Assembly (NCBI GenBank): GCA_964020975.1
Contig: OZ026628.1
Location: forward strand, 50,161,336 to 50,225,335
DNA: 64,000 nucleotides
Reading direction: 5' to 3'
Source: Hermodice carunculata
Taxonomy: Eukaryota > Annelida > Polychaeta > Eunicida > Amphinomidae
The notes under the pieces were generated by a model, which did no database searches, was not told the DNA's origin, and saw nothing but the letters and a program-made list of their open reading frames with translations. Each line of letters starts with the position of its first letter. Position 1 is the first letter of the stretch. The position numbers and the translations under genes were made by a program. This document shows positions 1-11,450 of this stretch, piece after piece.

Positions 1-3000
1 CATCATCTCTAAAAGTATATCCAGGTGCAAACTGAAAAAAGTATCTTTCTATTAAGCTGACTGTATCCTCATGCAAGACAAATTATGAAATATTGGCTTA
101 AAAGAGGTTATGGATCATAACTGGCTGTGAAAAGCCTAAACAGATGAACATCATTAAGAACAAACTCTTTTCTGCAGACATGGAAGACTAGTGCACTGTC
201 TCAAGGGAGCATGCCTTTAACAGGATGATACCTGAGTCATTTTATTTTCCTCAAGTTTCTGGATACCTGATTGGTTAATAGGCATTGAGGGCTGTACATA
301 TTTCACACTTTGCTAAGGACAGGCCTTCGCATCATCTGGCAACATTTGTATCACATTGAAATGAAGCTTGACTTCGTAATAAGCAAGGTCACATGATCAC
401 TGACAGACAACATTTCAGGCAAGACGGTTGAAGAGAAGTACACAGTTAACAGTAAATACAAAATGCAAGGTCTTGAATGAGTGGAAAATGGGATAAAATC
501 ATTAATCATAGAGATACTGTGTAAAATGGCAAGTACCTCTTGTGATGTGAAACATATCCATGGTAATAGTGTTCACCCCTAATACTTGTACAAATTTTGA
601 TTTGTCACTGTACCCCATTTTTCTATCAGTGTCAGTTACAGGGAGAAATCAAATCCAAATCTCGTTATTCTTTCCAACATCCTCTAAATGTGCCCAGCCT
701 CTAGCGCTGTTATCCAATCCAGGGAGAACTCTATTTCCATTTAAGTTCGGACATGTTAATAGTCAGATGGAAGTCCCATCAGAGCCTCCTGGGCCATTAT
801 CTTTTATCCCGCTTGATGTTTCTATCCATCACCCTGATGAGCCCCTAAATGGCCTGATTTATATCCACAATAGTTTTATGTCCTCTTGAACTTCTGCCCT
901 AATTTTGTGATCTTATTGTTTGGTGGTAGCGAAAAACTCAGGTGTAACATGTGTTGGTTTCATATACGCATTTCACTTTCAAAAGTTCAAGCAGTCTGAT
1001 GGTACATATATCCATGAGTAAATCCACATAAAAATTGTCAGTTTTTCAGGGGGTAGGCTGGGGTGCGATGGGGGTTGAGGGTGGGGCGTACCCATCGCAT
1101 AGTGTTGAAAAACATCAATTTCACATGACAGAAAAATTTAATTTTGTGCCAACACAGCAAATTGAAATACCTAGTTATTCATCACATGAAACAAAAAGAG
1201 TACTCACATGTAACATGAACCATACCCCTGCACCTTCCCCTTGATAATTATCACTTAAACTTCAATGTTGAATGATATCACATACAATTAACACAGGTCA
1301 CAAGCATATCATTTCCAGCCATCTTACTTCCTAACTACAAAATTCAAAATAAGAAGCTCCTAAAAATAAGAGAGAAATACACACAGAAAATAGCTTTAAC
1401 AAGGCACAAAATTTGGTGTACATATACCTATTAAAAACAACTCAACTGTTAGGTGTTACATCTGTCAAATTGTTTAGTAATGGGACGCCGAGGTGAAAAG
1501 TGCATAAAAAAAAAAAAAAAAAAAAAAGAAAATGAAACATTTCCCCTCAAAATCCCCTCATTTTTAATTACTTCTGGAGTGTTCAAGTCGGGAGACTCCT
1601 GTCAAAATTGGGAGAGTTCATATGTATACATAGCTGATATCTATTTATATATAAAAATTCTTTCAGGTACAAGTAGAACAATGTAATCATTTGTGATGAC
1701 ACAACCAGTCCACTTGCTACATGATTTCCTGGAGGCACTCCAATCTACTCCTCCTTACCAGCTCCCCTTTGCCCTTCCCAATAAACTTTGAGTACCCTGG
1801 CCCCTCTGCGATCATCTACTTATTATTTCAATATTTACTTCCTATTTCAAGTACAGCTCATCTCCAAATTTTAGACCAGAGTTTCTTTTAAATGCTTTTA
1901 AGTGCAAAAAAAAAAAAAAATTATGCAAGGGGAATTTTCAGAACTTCTATCCTAGCTGATTGGTCGGTTTTGTTTGAAACTTGCTTTAACGATGTGTGAT
2001 ACCTAAGGACCCCTTATGTTACTGATAAGCAGTACAACTAATGAGGCACACACTGACCAGGACCAGACCGGACAATAGATACAGATGTCACAGTAAGCAA
2101 GGGACCTCGGGTAGGGAGAAGAACTTTCCTTATCAGATTAATTAGTAATTAATAAGCATAAGGGAATGTGTTACAAAGATGTTATCTTCACCCTGATTGG
2201 CCTTTGAGATACACAGGATAAGACTTGCATGACTATACAATCTTAAAGCCTGCTGTCACCATCATGCAAAATACTGCAAAACAAGAAGGCCACCCTTGGA
2301 GCTCTCCCCTGTCCATCCTGGCGGGGATTGACAACATCTTACAGGCACGCATTGTCTTGATGCACATAGCTCTAAATCAGACCATGTCTGAGAGCCACAT
2401 TGTGTTCATCATTAAAAACGTCACGTTCATATTCATTTACTTGCGGTTTAGTTCAAGTTTAAGATATATAAAGATATACATGAAGCATATCTATCTTTTA
2501 TGCACGGGGGACAGAAAGTGATGTAAGACAAGGTAGATTGTTTGCAGCCCTGGGCAGTGACGAGGAGCACATTTACAGAGATCATATATATGCAAGCTAT
2601 GATAATAGCAAGTTTTACGTATGGACAGCACTCTTGTGTGGCAGAGGTTGGGGAACCAGCGCCCTGCATCAATGTTAAAACTCAGGAAATTATATCACTC
2701 AAATACACAAGCATACATTGCATGATACACATGTTGTAAAGGCAGCCTGCCTTATGATTGGCGGTGGCAAGACTGCCCCCCTTCGGTCTGAATTTCAAGT
2801 CCACTATCAGGATCAGCTGAGTTCTCCATCTCGCTCGTGGGAGTAAGACGTGTCTGTCAGTGTGCGGAATCTTCCAGTTTTCCGTTAGTTTCAAAATCAA
2901 ATCTGGTTGGCGTTCAAGACCAGTCTTACGGGTTCAATTCCTTGAAGGACTTTAAATCATTATTTACACAGCCAGAAATTTGACGAGAAGTAAGTTGGTT

Positions 3001-3230
3001 AAAAAGCTGTGGCATACCTGATTGCCGACTGCTACCCAAAGTTCTGGACAAGATGCCGAAGCTGCGGAACTTCAAACTAGGCCACAGTTTTATCCACTGG
3101 CTGGAGTAAGCTTTCCACTCCGGGTTGTCCGTCATCAAGATGGACCTGATGCAGTTCAATGTAAAGTTTTGTGGCAGAGGCAGAGCCTGCGTGGGACCTA
3201 GACTCATTAAGGTATAACAAAGGGTCCGAA
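1..3230. other. no gene recognised
   Basis: Open frames here are short, with no family motif and no convincing splice-flanked coding block. The stretch holds a 22-base A run (1506-1527) and another A run near 1904-1918. An intron or distant exon of an unseen gene cannot be ruled out. Confidence 0.5.
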
Positions 3231-3231
3231 A

Positions 3232-3388
3232 GGGGTTTCCCGTACTGGGGCTTTTTATTTACCATACTGGTGTACTGGAAGCCCTCTTGTTTTAAGTACT
3301 TCGTACTATCCAAAATTTTGAAAGCTTTTTATTTTCCGTATTGCATACTCTAGAAAAATAATTACCTGTATCAGCGTACCGAAACCCC
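3232..3388 (-). repeat. dispersed GTAC-rich repeat, copy 1
   Basis: About 157 bp with inverted ends: GGGGTTTCCCGTACTG on the left, and CAGCGTACCGAAACCCC on the right, which reverse-complements to a close match. Two further copies lie in the opposite orientation near 43.3 kb and 57.5 kb; all share the AAATAAAAATGCCCAGTA block and many GTAC/GTAT words. It looks like a small non-autonomous DNA element. Family not recognised. Confidence 0.6.
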
Positions 3389-3930
3389 CCCCCTTACCCC
3401 CCTTCACAACATACAACAGAGATGGGGTGATGGGTAATCTTCAGCTTTGGCAAGATGGGTTTCCTGAAATGCCAGAAAGCCAAATAAAATCTTTTAGTAG
3501 GTCTTCCACGCACCTATTATTGACAGGTTTGATTTGCAGAGTTGCAGTCCTTGACAGGCCTCTGTGTTCCCCTGAGATGTCATGCACATGGCTTGACATA
3601 TGCTTCCCAGGTTCCACTTTAATTTATGTTCCAGATATACACCTCTTACAAAAGGTCACATGCATTGGCAGGCCATGATGGAAGCGTCTCTGTCTCTGAG
3701 GTGATCTTCCAGAATCAGAACCAAGTGAACTACTTCCACTGCTAATCACAACAAAAGTTGCACTTTCCTGAATTATCTTACAGATTCCACCTGAAAATAC
3801 CTGACAGTCCCGTACCAATATGTCTGCACTTGAAACAAGACAAAACAGTTTGGGGTAACACCTTTCTCCAGCTTGAGTGCATTTTATCCAAAGTGCGTCA
3901 AGAAAAGCGGTTAACCGACAGTCTCTGACT
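3389..3930. other. no gene recognised
   Basis: Begins with C-rich low-complexity sequence (about 3386-3402). The rest has no recognisable coding or repeat signature. Confidence 0.4.
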
Positions 3931-4106
3931 GAGCTCTGACAGGGGTAACGTAAAGCTGACAGGGTTAATGTACATGTAGCTCTGATAGGGTTAACGAAGC
4001 TCTGATAGGGTTAATGTAGCTCTGACAGGGTTAATGTACATGTAGCTCTGACAGGGTTAATGTACATGTAGCTCTAACAGGGTTAATATAGCTGTGAAAG
4101 GGTTAC
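3931..4106 (+). repeat. minisatellite, AGCTCTGACAGGGTTAATGT
   Basis: Eight head-to-tail copies of a unit beginning AGCTCTGA(C/T)AGGGTTAA. The unit exists in a 20-base form and a 26-base form that adds TACATG. The first and last copies are the most diverged. Confidence 0.85.
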
Positions 4107-4646
4107 TTGTGTCACATATAAACATACCTCTGTTGAAACTGGCATGGTCTGTATGTGACTACATTTAATTCACTTCCTTGATACTATGTAATTTTGTGAT
4201 TGAGCTAGACGAAAAGTGATAATTAACATTCATATGCATGATGTTAATGTTCATAACTGCAATCAACATGATCTGTTCATCTCATGGGCACAATGATACA
4301 TTTGCCAAGACAAAGAACACTTTATTGTATTAGGCCAATACATATACGTAGTCAAATATGCATAACCGTCTTTCTCTGTTGATGAACACTGATGATACAG
4401 GGGCTGATCCAGAAACATGCTGTGCACTCCTCTGCTGGTGATACCAGGCCTGGAGTCTGTTTTGCACAGTGGTTCTCATCCTGTCTCTCCTTGTATACTT
4501 TGGAAAAGGGGTCCGCATGGATCAAGACTTTAAACAACTCCCAGCAACTCAATGCTATGAGATAATCAACAAGATAGCACTTCACTCAACAAATAAATGC
4601 CCCTGATTAACTTTTTTCATGGACTGTTTTTTTTCCTTCTAATTTA

Positions 4647-4867
4647 ACTCATTCCACCCTGATAGAAGACCGAGTCAACAGCTTTCCTTGGCATGCTCTG
4701 GGCACAGTGACAAGGAAAGCTGTTGACCATGGGCATATAATTTGGAATGATCTTCCACGGAAGTTTCATCCAAAATTTTGAAAAATAATCCTTGAATTAG
4801 TAAAACACAATTAGCAGACGATATTTAGATATTAGCGAGAAAAAGCATCATTAGGGTGGAATGAGTC
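4647..4867. mobile_element. palindromic MITE with inner hairpin
   Basis: The ends are inverted repeats: ACTCATTCCACCCTGAT on the left matches the reverse complement of the right end. Near the left end lies a hairpin (4674-4727) whose 17-base arms begin GTCAACAGCTTTCC and pair perfectly. The same hairpin theme recurs at 6.76, 7.67, 45.55 and 63.88 kb. No coding capacity. Non-autonomous DNA transposon; superfamily uncertain. Confidence 0.65.
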
Positions 4868-4989
4868 AAATGGAAATATGTCACATATATCATATTCATT
4901 TTGAAACAAGGGCACCATGGGCCTAATGCTCGGCTGACATATGATCTGATGACTATCACCAAAAGTTCATTTTCTGAAATGCATTCCCT

Positions 4990-5900
4990 CTATAGCCCTG
5001 AAAAATCACTCAAGGTCATCCGACTATGATGTACATGTAACATAAAACTTCCCCATGATCATGTTTTTGGTACATCTGGTATCCTTTCTCTTCTTCTTTA
5101 TCAATATAGTGAATTTCGTGTCTCTTAAGTAAGTGCTTCTGACCTTGAAAATAGGTCAAGGTCACACAACATATTGCAAAATTTGACCATAGGCCTACTG
5201 CATATTTGGTGTAAGTTTTGTAGTTCCATCTCAATTTGTAACATCACAGACATCACTATTAATAAATTCATTGCCTGATATGCAATCCCCTCATGACCTT
5301 GAGAAGGTAGATCAAGGTCACCCGTATTATGCAATATCAAACTTTTATACATGATACACATTTATGGTACATTTGATAATTATCAGAGTTCTTCTTTCTA
5401 AACATGTAAAATTTAGAGTCCTTTACTACATACTTAATGACCTTGAAAAATACATCAAGGTCACCCCAAATTTAACAAAATTTGAATATTGGCTGAAAGC
5501 ATACTTGGTGTGAACTTGCAAGTTCCATCTCAATTCATAATCAAACCAATAAAATTATTGTGAGCAAATACGACTGGGCAAGACCGAATAAATTTATTGT
5601 ACTTTCAATATCTATGATGCTAGTTCCACTTCACACTATTAGCGGTACTGCCATGACTCCATGTCATGCACTTTTGTCTGCATAATAGTTGTAATATTGT
5701 TGTAATGGTATATTGATACATGTATACATGCACAATATGAGTAGCTGGTATGTTGATGCATGTGCACAAATTTAGATGTAGCGACCATGACAAAAAATAA
5801 TTTACTGAATTGTATTTTCTGTGTGACCTTGAAAAAGTAGGTTAAGGTCTTCTATATTATACAACATACAACTTTTACATACAGTACACATTTGAGGTAC
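4990..5900 (+). repeat. tandem modules with GACCTTGA...TCAAGGTCA
   Basis: Two to three diverged copies of a roughly 300-bp module. Each carries an inverted pair GACCTTGA-spacer-TCAAGGTC, seen at 5141, 5295, 5439 and, weaker, at 4995 and 5825. Shared text such as 'agttccatctcaattcat' follows two of them. AAGGTCA is the half-site bound by many nuclear receptors, but here it is part of a repeat and no regulatory role is shown. Confidence 0.6.
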
Positions 5901-5969
5901 ATTTTCTGTCATTAGCCTTATTCTTTCTCAACATAATTAAAAGTGTTCTTAACACCTTTTGGTCTATAT

Positions 5970-6310
5970 TTTCTGAGGTACTGCAGGTGGTGCCACTAAA
6001 TTTCAGTGTGTTTTCGTCTTTTCGCCTGATCGACATTCCCACCAAGTTTTGAAATGATTCATGAAAAACTGTTTAAAAAACAGCATTCTCAAATTTTTCC
6101 TATTTTGGCCCAAATATTACATAAAATTTTGGGTGGCACAACCAATATGGAACTCGACCTAGAATTTCATACACTTGGTCCTGAAAGTTATATGGCGCTA
6201 ATATAAAACCTGTTACCTGTATCACGTTCACAAGCAAAGGTTTACAGACAGAGTAACGGACAGACAGACAAGTGATTGCATAAGCTCAGTGACCTATGTC
6301 CAGCAGAGCC
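5970..6310 (+). repeat. interspersed repeat ending in GACAGACAGACA
   Basis: Follows the module array directly. It reads as one block from 'ggtggtgccactaaatttca' to a 3' end with 'acggacagacagacaag' and 'gcataagctcagtgacct'. A related end (gctctgtgcccttaggtcagcagagcc-like) is at about 63,090-63,115. A SINE or other non-autonomous element is possible; not identified. Confidence 0.4.
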
Positions 6311-6730
6311 AGGAAGAGCTGTCAAAAAGTGATGTTGAGCTTCCACTTTGTGTCAGGAGGTAAGGACAGTGGGAAAGGCAGCTACATGTACCATGTATTT
6401 TGAAGATAAAGACACTAAGTGAAAGTTCTAAACAAGCAGACTCAGACAGTGTACATACCGATTAACTACTGGCTTTACATAAATTGGACGTTGGGCATGG
6501 AATTGAGAAATTGGGGTAAAAAAAAAATATCTGTTTTTTGGCAGGTGAGGTGTACACCTCATGATGTGTCATAGAAGGAGATGGGCAGGATATGTACAGT
6601 TCACAATTGACTTGCTTGGAAGGACGATCCTTCAAAAGCTCCTCACGGAGTATTTGGGCACTTTTGTGTTATTGGAACAAAGAAATGTGAGCTGCTGCAC
6701 TAACCAAGAATATACACCTCCCCGGTATAA

Positions 6731-6964
6731 CCCTTTCCCCCTTGAATTAAGACTGAGTCAACAGCTTTCCTTGGCATTGGTTGGGCACTAAGTGCCCAAC
6801 CCATGCCAAGGAAAGCTGTTGACCTGGGGCATGTGATCTTGATAAGCCTCATGTACATTTCTCAGTCAAATTGTTTTTCATAACTGTTGAAATTAGTTGA
6901 AAACACTGAAGCAGACAACATTTGACCACCAGCCGGTTTTGGCCGGTTTATAAGGAGGAAAGGG
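6731..6964. mobile_element. hairpin MITE, 234 bp
   Basis: TIRs CCCTTTCCCCCTT on the left and AAGGAGGAAAGGG on the right. The element is flanked on both sides by ATAA (6727-6730 and 6965-6968), a 4-bp target duplication. Inside, 6757-6823 forms a hairpin with 33-base arms and a single mismatch. Relatives with the same ends are at 45,417-45,627 and 63,753-63,983. The TTAA/ATAA duplications suggest a piggyBac-like target preference, which is inference. Confidence 0.7.
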
Positions 6965-7070
6965 ATAAAACTCCTCAAAATCCTGCCATTTTATCTCAGC
7001 CTTATAAACATTTTTGCTGCCGAATTTGAGCATATGTTGTTCAGACTCTTTTTTCCTCTTAAACTGCACA

Positions 7071-7240
7071 CAGTGGTACCTGTCTTGAGAGACCATTCCA
7101 CTGAAATACCGCCAGTCTTCAAAGGCCACCTTTTCACCATCTTCATCTGGCACTTTTGAAGTTACATGTATTTATATCTCCTATGACGGACCACAGATTT
7201 GGTGGTTCCTTGGAATGGTCTTTAAAGACAGGTTTCACTG
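7071..7240. mobile_element. MITE with CAGTGGTACCTG ends
   Basis: 170 bp with long inverted ends: CAGTGGTACCTGTCTTGAGAGACC on the left is matched by the reverse complement of the right end, GGTCTTTAAAGACAGGTTTCACTG. It is the same family as the better-preserved copy at 42,931-43,110, which has TA on both sides. The TA duplication and short length suggest a Tc1/mariner-type non-autonomous element. Confidence 0.65.
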
Positions 7241-7671
7241 TATTGTGATACATGCAATACAATAAACATCACAATGGTAATTGGTAAGTTCATATATATG
7301 CCCGGGTCACACTGACCACACAGGAATCTAATCAGTTTATTGGACAAAAGAAGTCAATTCTGTGCTAACCATGGCCATGACGGGATTAAGGACAGACGGA
7401 AAGAAGGACACGGTAGTGGGGGACTAACAGAAAAGACAAAATACACACAGGATTTAGCAGAACACACAAGTAACATGTGACAAGACAGGTCTTCAGCAGC
7501 TTGACTGATACAACAGAACAACATTAAGAAAGACACAGACAGTAGGCCAGGGACACACAGAGGTGGATTGCTTAAGACTAAAATGGATGAAAACATCAGA
7601 TTGCTTTTTAACCAATAAATGCATTGCATAAGATTATCATTTTAACTGTTTAAGTGGCACATTTTGGACTA

Positions 7672-7740
7672 GGTCAACAGCTATCCTCCGTGTGCTTTGG
7701 GTACAATGTGCCCAAAGTGCACGGAGGAAAGCTGTTGACC
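7672..7740. repeat. long hairpin of the GTCAACAGCT family
   Basis: Arms of about 34 bases with some four mismatches, starting GGTCAACAGC and ending GCTGTTGACC. The outer 12 bases match the hairpins at 4674 and 6757. The inner parts differ in sequence but still pair with each other. Confidence 0.7.
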
Positions 7741-8431
7741 TGGACTATTATATTCTATGTAACTCCAGGCATGTTGGTACTTGAATGGAGAGTCTTTTTG
7801 CAAGGAACATGAATCTAGCACCCTAATATCATAAGTCAGAGCAGTTTGTGTTAAATGGGTTGACTTCAGTTGCAATTGGAACTAAGGGAGTTAAATTTTT
7901 TAGCCAAAATTGATACCAGATGATGAAATTAACCAGTGAAAATAACATAAACCTGTTTTGCAGAAAAAAGTGCTATTTTTTCTTGAGAGAGAAATTATAT
8001 GACCTAAAATAGACATTTTCAACAGAAAAGGGGATATATTCAGAAATTACCTCTTGCAGTGTAACAGATACTCACAGAATAAGTGCCATTATGCAACACA
8101 CATGTTCATTAGATACACCATATGAGTAGCTAGGATGCAGTTTGATTCGAAGGTCTATTTTACAGATCAATGTTGATCAGATGACTGTTAGCCGTCAGGT
8201 TGCAATCAAGTGTGAGAGACTGAATCTATATTCATGATTATAAAGTTGTTAAGGTGTGGAAATTTGAGGAGACAGTTTATATTGATAATAATTCAGACTC
8301 TAATTTTGTTTGGAAGCTCATTCCATGATCTAAATATCGATCAATGTGAAAAGAATTACAGAAATATCGAACCACTTTTCTATTATCATGATTACATTGA
8401 TAATGTCTGCAACACAATTGGTCCATTTCAG

Positions 8432-8620
8432 GTCTGATAAAGGAGAAATACCAAAGTGCTCACTGACTGTTAACATTTGTGTAATGTATAGCCCTGACAC
8501 ATGGGATGTACGAGGGGGTTTATGGGAGTGCATCCAGCAAGAGGCTAAAATCCTATTAGATTTTAAAGGATCAAATGTTATTTATAAGCCAATTATGCGA
8601 GCGCTCAAAGCACATGGAAG
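8432..8620 (+). other. exon-like open block, copy 1
   Basis: A 189-base block preceded by CCATTTCAG and followed by GTATGA, so it has a plausible acceptor and donor. Read in phase 2 it is open throughout (contains SPDTWDVRGGLWECIQQ and VIYKPIMRALKAHG). Its length is divisible by three and both ends are phase 2, so it could be skipped or repeated without a frame change. The protein is not recognised. No partner exons were found, so it may be a pseudo-exon carried in a repeat. Confidence 0.3.
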
Positions 8621-9043
8621 GTATGAATCTATCTTTGCTACAACTAGTCTAATTTCTAACATCAATATATTCATGTATTGGTTCCACTAACTCGTTGTAT
8701 ATTATCATCCAGCCTCTCTACAAAGGCCACTTCTCCATGTCATAAAAGAACTTTGTGTTTCCATTGTATTGTCCCCCTTCACAGGCCACTCCACTAATAA
8801 GGCCACTCTTTGGTTGCAATTGGGGTGGCCACATTAGAGAGGGACCACTCTACTCTCTCTTTTTTTTATGAAAGTTTTAAAAATGTTAAATGACGTTGCT
8901 GAGAGCTTTACTGTGACGGACCTCCCAAAGGCTATAATCTGCTCTGACGGAGGTCTTAAATATAACATGATACACTAACGTGGCCTCTCCTGAGTAGGAC
9001 ACTTTGATTGACAAGCGACATCATATACAACACATCTACATCA

Positions 9044-10192
9044 GGGCTCGAAAAGTACGGGGGTCCGTAGGCCCGAAACCCACAAAAAATGACGGACCTG
9101 TAAAAGTTGCAAAGCATGGGTCCTCCTGACCAGTTCAAAATTGCCAGTATTATTTTTTTCAATTAGCCCTTCCTCTGCTATTTATTTTTTTGGGTAATCT
9201 GTCTTTCATGCTGAATTTAATTGTGGGGTCGCCCCACAAACATGATCTTCAGGGCATCCACATCAACAAAGACATCGTATGCTCATTTCCGGTCAATCAA
9301 ACTTGATAGTTTTTGCTGCAGAAACAATTTTGTAGCGTAAATGTGACACTTTTATTAAATACAGACTTCTAAATACACATCTAATCAATTGTTCGCTACA
9401 TTTGCAAATAAAAATCTGCAAAACAGCAGTAAAATTGTGTATTTTGCGGTCTCAAACTTCATACCAGTCTCTTGCCAGTCCTGGGCATGTTTGGTATCAA
9501 TGGAAACATCAGAACCCTGTCAATATCATCATGCTGCTTTCCTGGTGGCTTAATTCTTTATTCCCACCTACCAAACGTTGTCATCTTGCATGAATTTTCT
9601 TTCTCCAAGGTTAAAATCTCAAGAATAGAGGGTAGCAACATTCTCGCCCTCTTTAGCCAAATTTTCATCCTGCTTGGGTGGTCAAGCATGCGCAGTGCGT
9701 CAACAAACAAGCATGGTGGAGCTGATTATTCAAGCAATGGTACTTATTGTAGCTTTATATTTTCATGTCACATAATTTCCAAAATTTAGTGACATATCAA
9801 TGGTAGATATTTTGAAAACATTCAGGATGTTCCTGATGAACCGCTGAAAAAAACACAGAGCGGAAAATGCGTACAATTGATATTAAAATGGCCAACTCCT
9901 GCACCGGTGTGCATTGTCAACAATCTCCGTGATTGTCTGTACTGAAGGAAATCTCTGTGTGTTGCTGCCTTTTTTTTTTTTTTTTCACTGAGATACCACT
10001 GTATTCAAATAATTTTGGCACTAATTACTCAATCGTTACAGTAGAAACCATGCTTCCCTTCCCCTATGGGTGCCCTGCTTTGCATTTTGCAGCAGATTGG
10101 ACCCGCACATCTGGGGCAGGACATGTATAATTGGCCTAGCACAGGTCCTCCAGACCAGTCAAAATTTTCAAACTTTTCTACCCCTGCTACGT
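9044..10192 (+). other. 1.15-kb segment present only in unit 1
   Basis: The other units read 'ctacatccagcaaaa' straight through, while unit 1 has CTACATC, then this segment, then CTACGTCCAGC. The near-identical 7-mers at the edges suit either an insertion with target duplication or a loss by short homology in the ancestor of units 2-4. Two related blocks near its ends share GGTCCTCCnGACCAGTnCAAAATT. It also has a T run (9970-9986). No gene recognised. Confidence 0.55.
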
Positions 10193-11450
10193 CCAGCAAA
10201 AACACAATGTCCTGTGGCAGGGGACTGGTCCTGGGAAAGAAAAAACTCACCCTAAATAATGGTAGTTCTGTCCTGATACGACTCATTCAAGTTCATTCCA
10301 CGGCAGCTCAGTGTTGACTGTAGCTTAAAATAAGCGGGGAGATTTGCCCGGCCTTTTCATTTTTCTTTGGCTCCCTGCCCTTTTCTCCAATATTTTTCCA
10401 CATTTTGGGCAATTTCCCTATTTTTGCCGTCAAAATTTAATATAATCTAGATTGAGAAAATGTGTGGAACTTTAGCTTAGTGCATATGACATTTAGAAGT
10501 ATCTCAAAAAGTTGCCGAAAAAAATATTCATTAAAAACATAAATTTAATGCAGCATGAGAAATTAAAGAATATTTAAAGAGAACTCTAAAAAAAAAAAAA
10601 ACATTGTTATTTGGTGGAGAAAACACATTATATTGAGCATTAGAATGCCCATTGACTTGCATAGTAATCAATAGGAAAGGTGCATTTACCATCAAGTACC
10701 TCAATTGAAAAAATCACTGAAAATCTGGAATCCAAAGCAGCGCAACCTGGTGAACAACTTTCTTTGACCCTTTCACAACAAACATATCCACAAAGTTACA
10801 GCTTTGTCTGAGTGAAGGTTCTGGAAAAACAAGTTGAAAATAGCAACAGCACACAAAACATCATAAAAAGCAAGAGGGCTGTGTGAACAGCCCATGCTCA
10901 GCTGACCTGGAGATTCATCACACTTGTGACTCGGTGAACTTGGGATAGGATCAAAGTCACCCATGTACTCAGTAAGTCTGACCTTTATGGAAGAACACAA
11001 ACAGATGCAACATCAAAGTCCCAGTTCCAGAAGTTTTCAAGTTATAGTATAGAGTAAAATTCATCTATGTTGCACTGTGATCCCAGAAATGAGGTCAAGG
11101 TCACTCATGTACTGTCTAAGCATGACCTTCATAGAGAAACATTAACATGTGCAACATCAAGGTCCTAACCCAAAATAGATCTCAAGTTATCATGTGAACA
11201 GTAAATTTCATGTCAGTTGCCCTGTGACCTTGGGAATGAGGTCAAGGTCCAAAATCACTGGATCATGACCACTTGCACAAAATGGCCAGACAAAGGTACA
11301 TACATCCTTACCAAGTTTGACACATACATGTATGGAAAAAATATTTAAGTTATAAACATTACAAAAAATTCCCCTGTTAAATTTTCCTATAAATTTTTTT
11401 TTACAGATTAAAAAAAAAATCATAAGAACTCCTCAATCACTGGACCATGA

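Larger units (their letters stand above)
7821..11450 (+). repeat. tandem array unit 1 (3.63 kb)
   Basis: First and most diverged of four direct copies; each starts at CCCTAATATCAT. It differs from unit 2 by about 6% in the first 420 bp and carries about 1.15 kb (9044-10192) absent from the others. Contents in order: AT-rich spacer, exon-like block (8432-8620), MITE-like piece with GGCCACATTAGAGAGGGACCA, an inverted copy of the CAGTGTTGTC repeat (from 10309), and modules with AAGGTCA pairs. No complete gene recognised. Confidence 0.85.

Noticed and set aside
820-850. CTGATGAGCCCCTAAATGGC as a third hammerhead
   Set aside because: Has CTGATGA and a GCC/GGC stem but lacks the GAAA after stem II and any stem I pairing.
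560-889. 109-codon frame near the left edge
   Set aside because: No family motif, no start context and no neighbouring exon; the length is unremarkable for 64 kb.
3931-4106. CRISPR-like array of short repeats
   Set aside because: Units abut without unique spacers, and the setting is eukaryotic; it is a minisatellite. The same reasoning applies to 19,531-19,959.
8346-8690. 114-codon open frame repeated in the tandem units as a complete small protein
   Set aside because: Its ATG lies upstream of an acceptor-like site, the N-terminal part varies freely between copies (all seen changes alter the protein), and unit 4 lacks the start. Only the 189-base inner block is worth keeping as a candidate.
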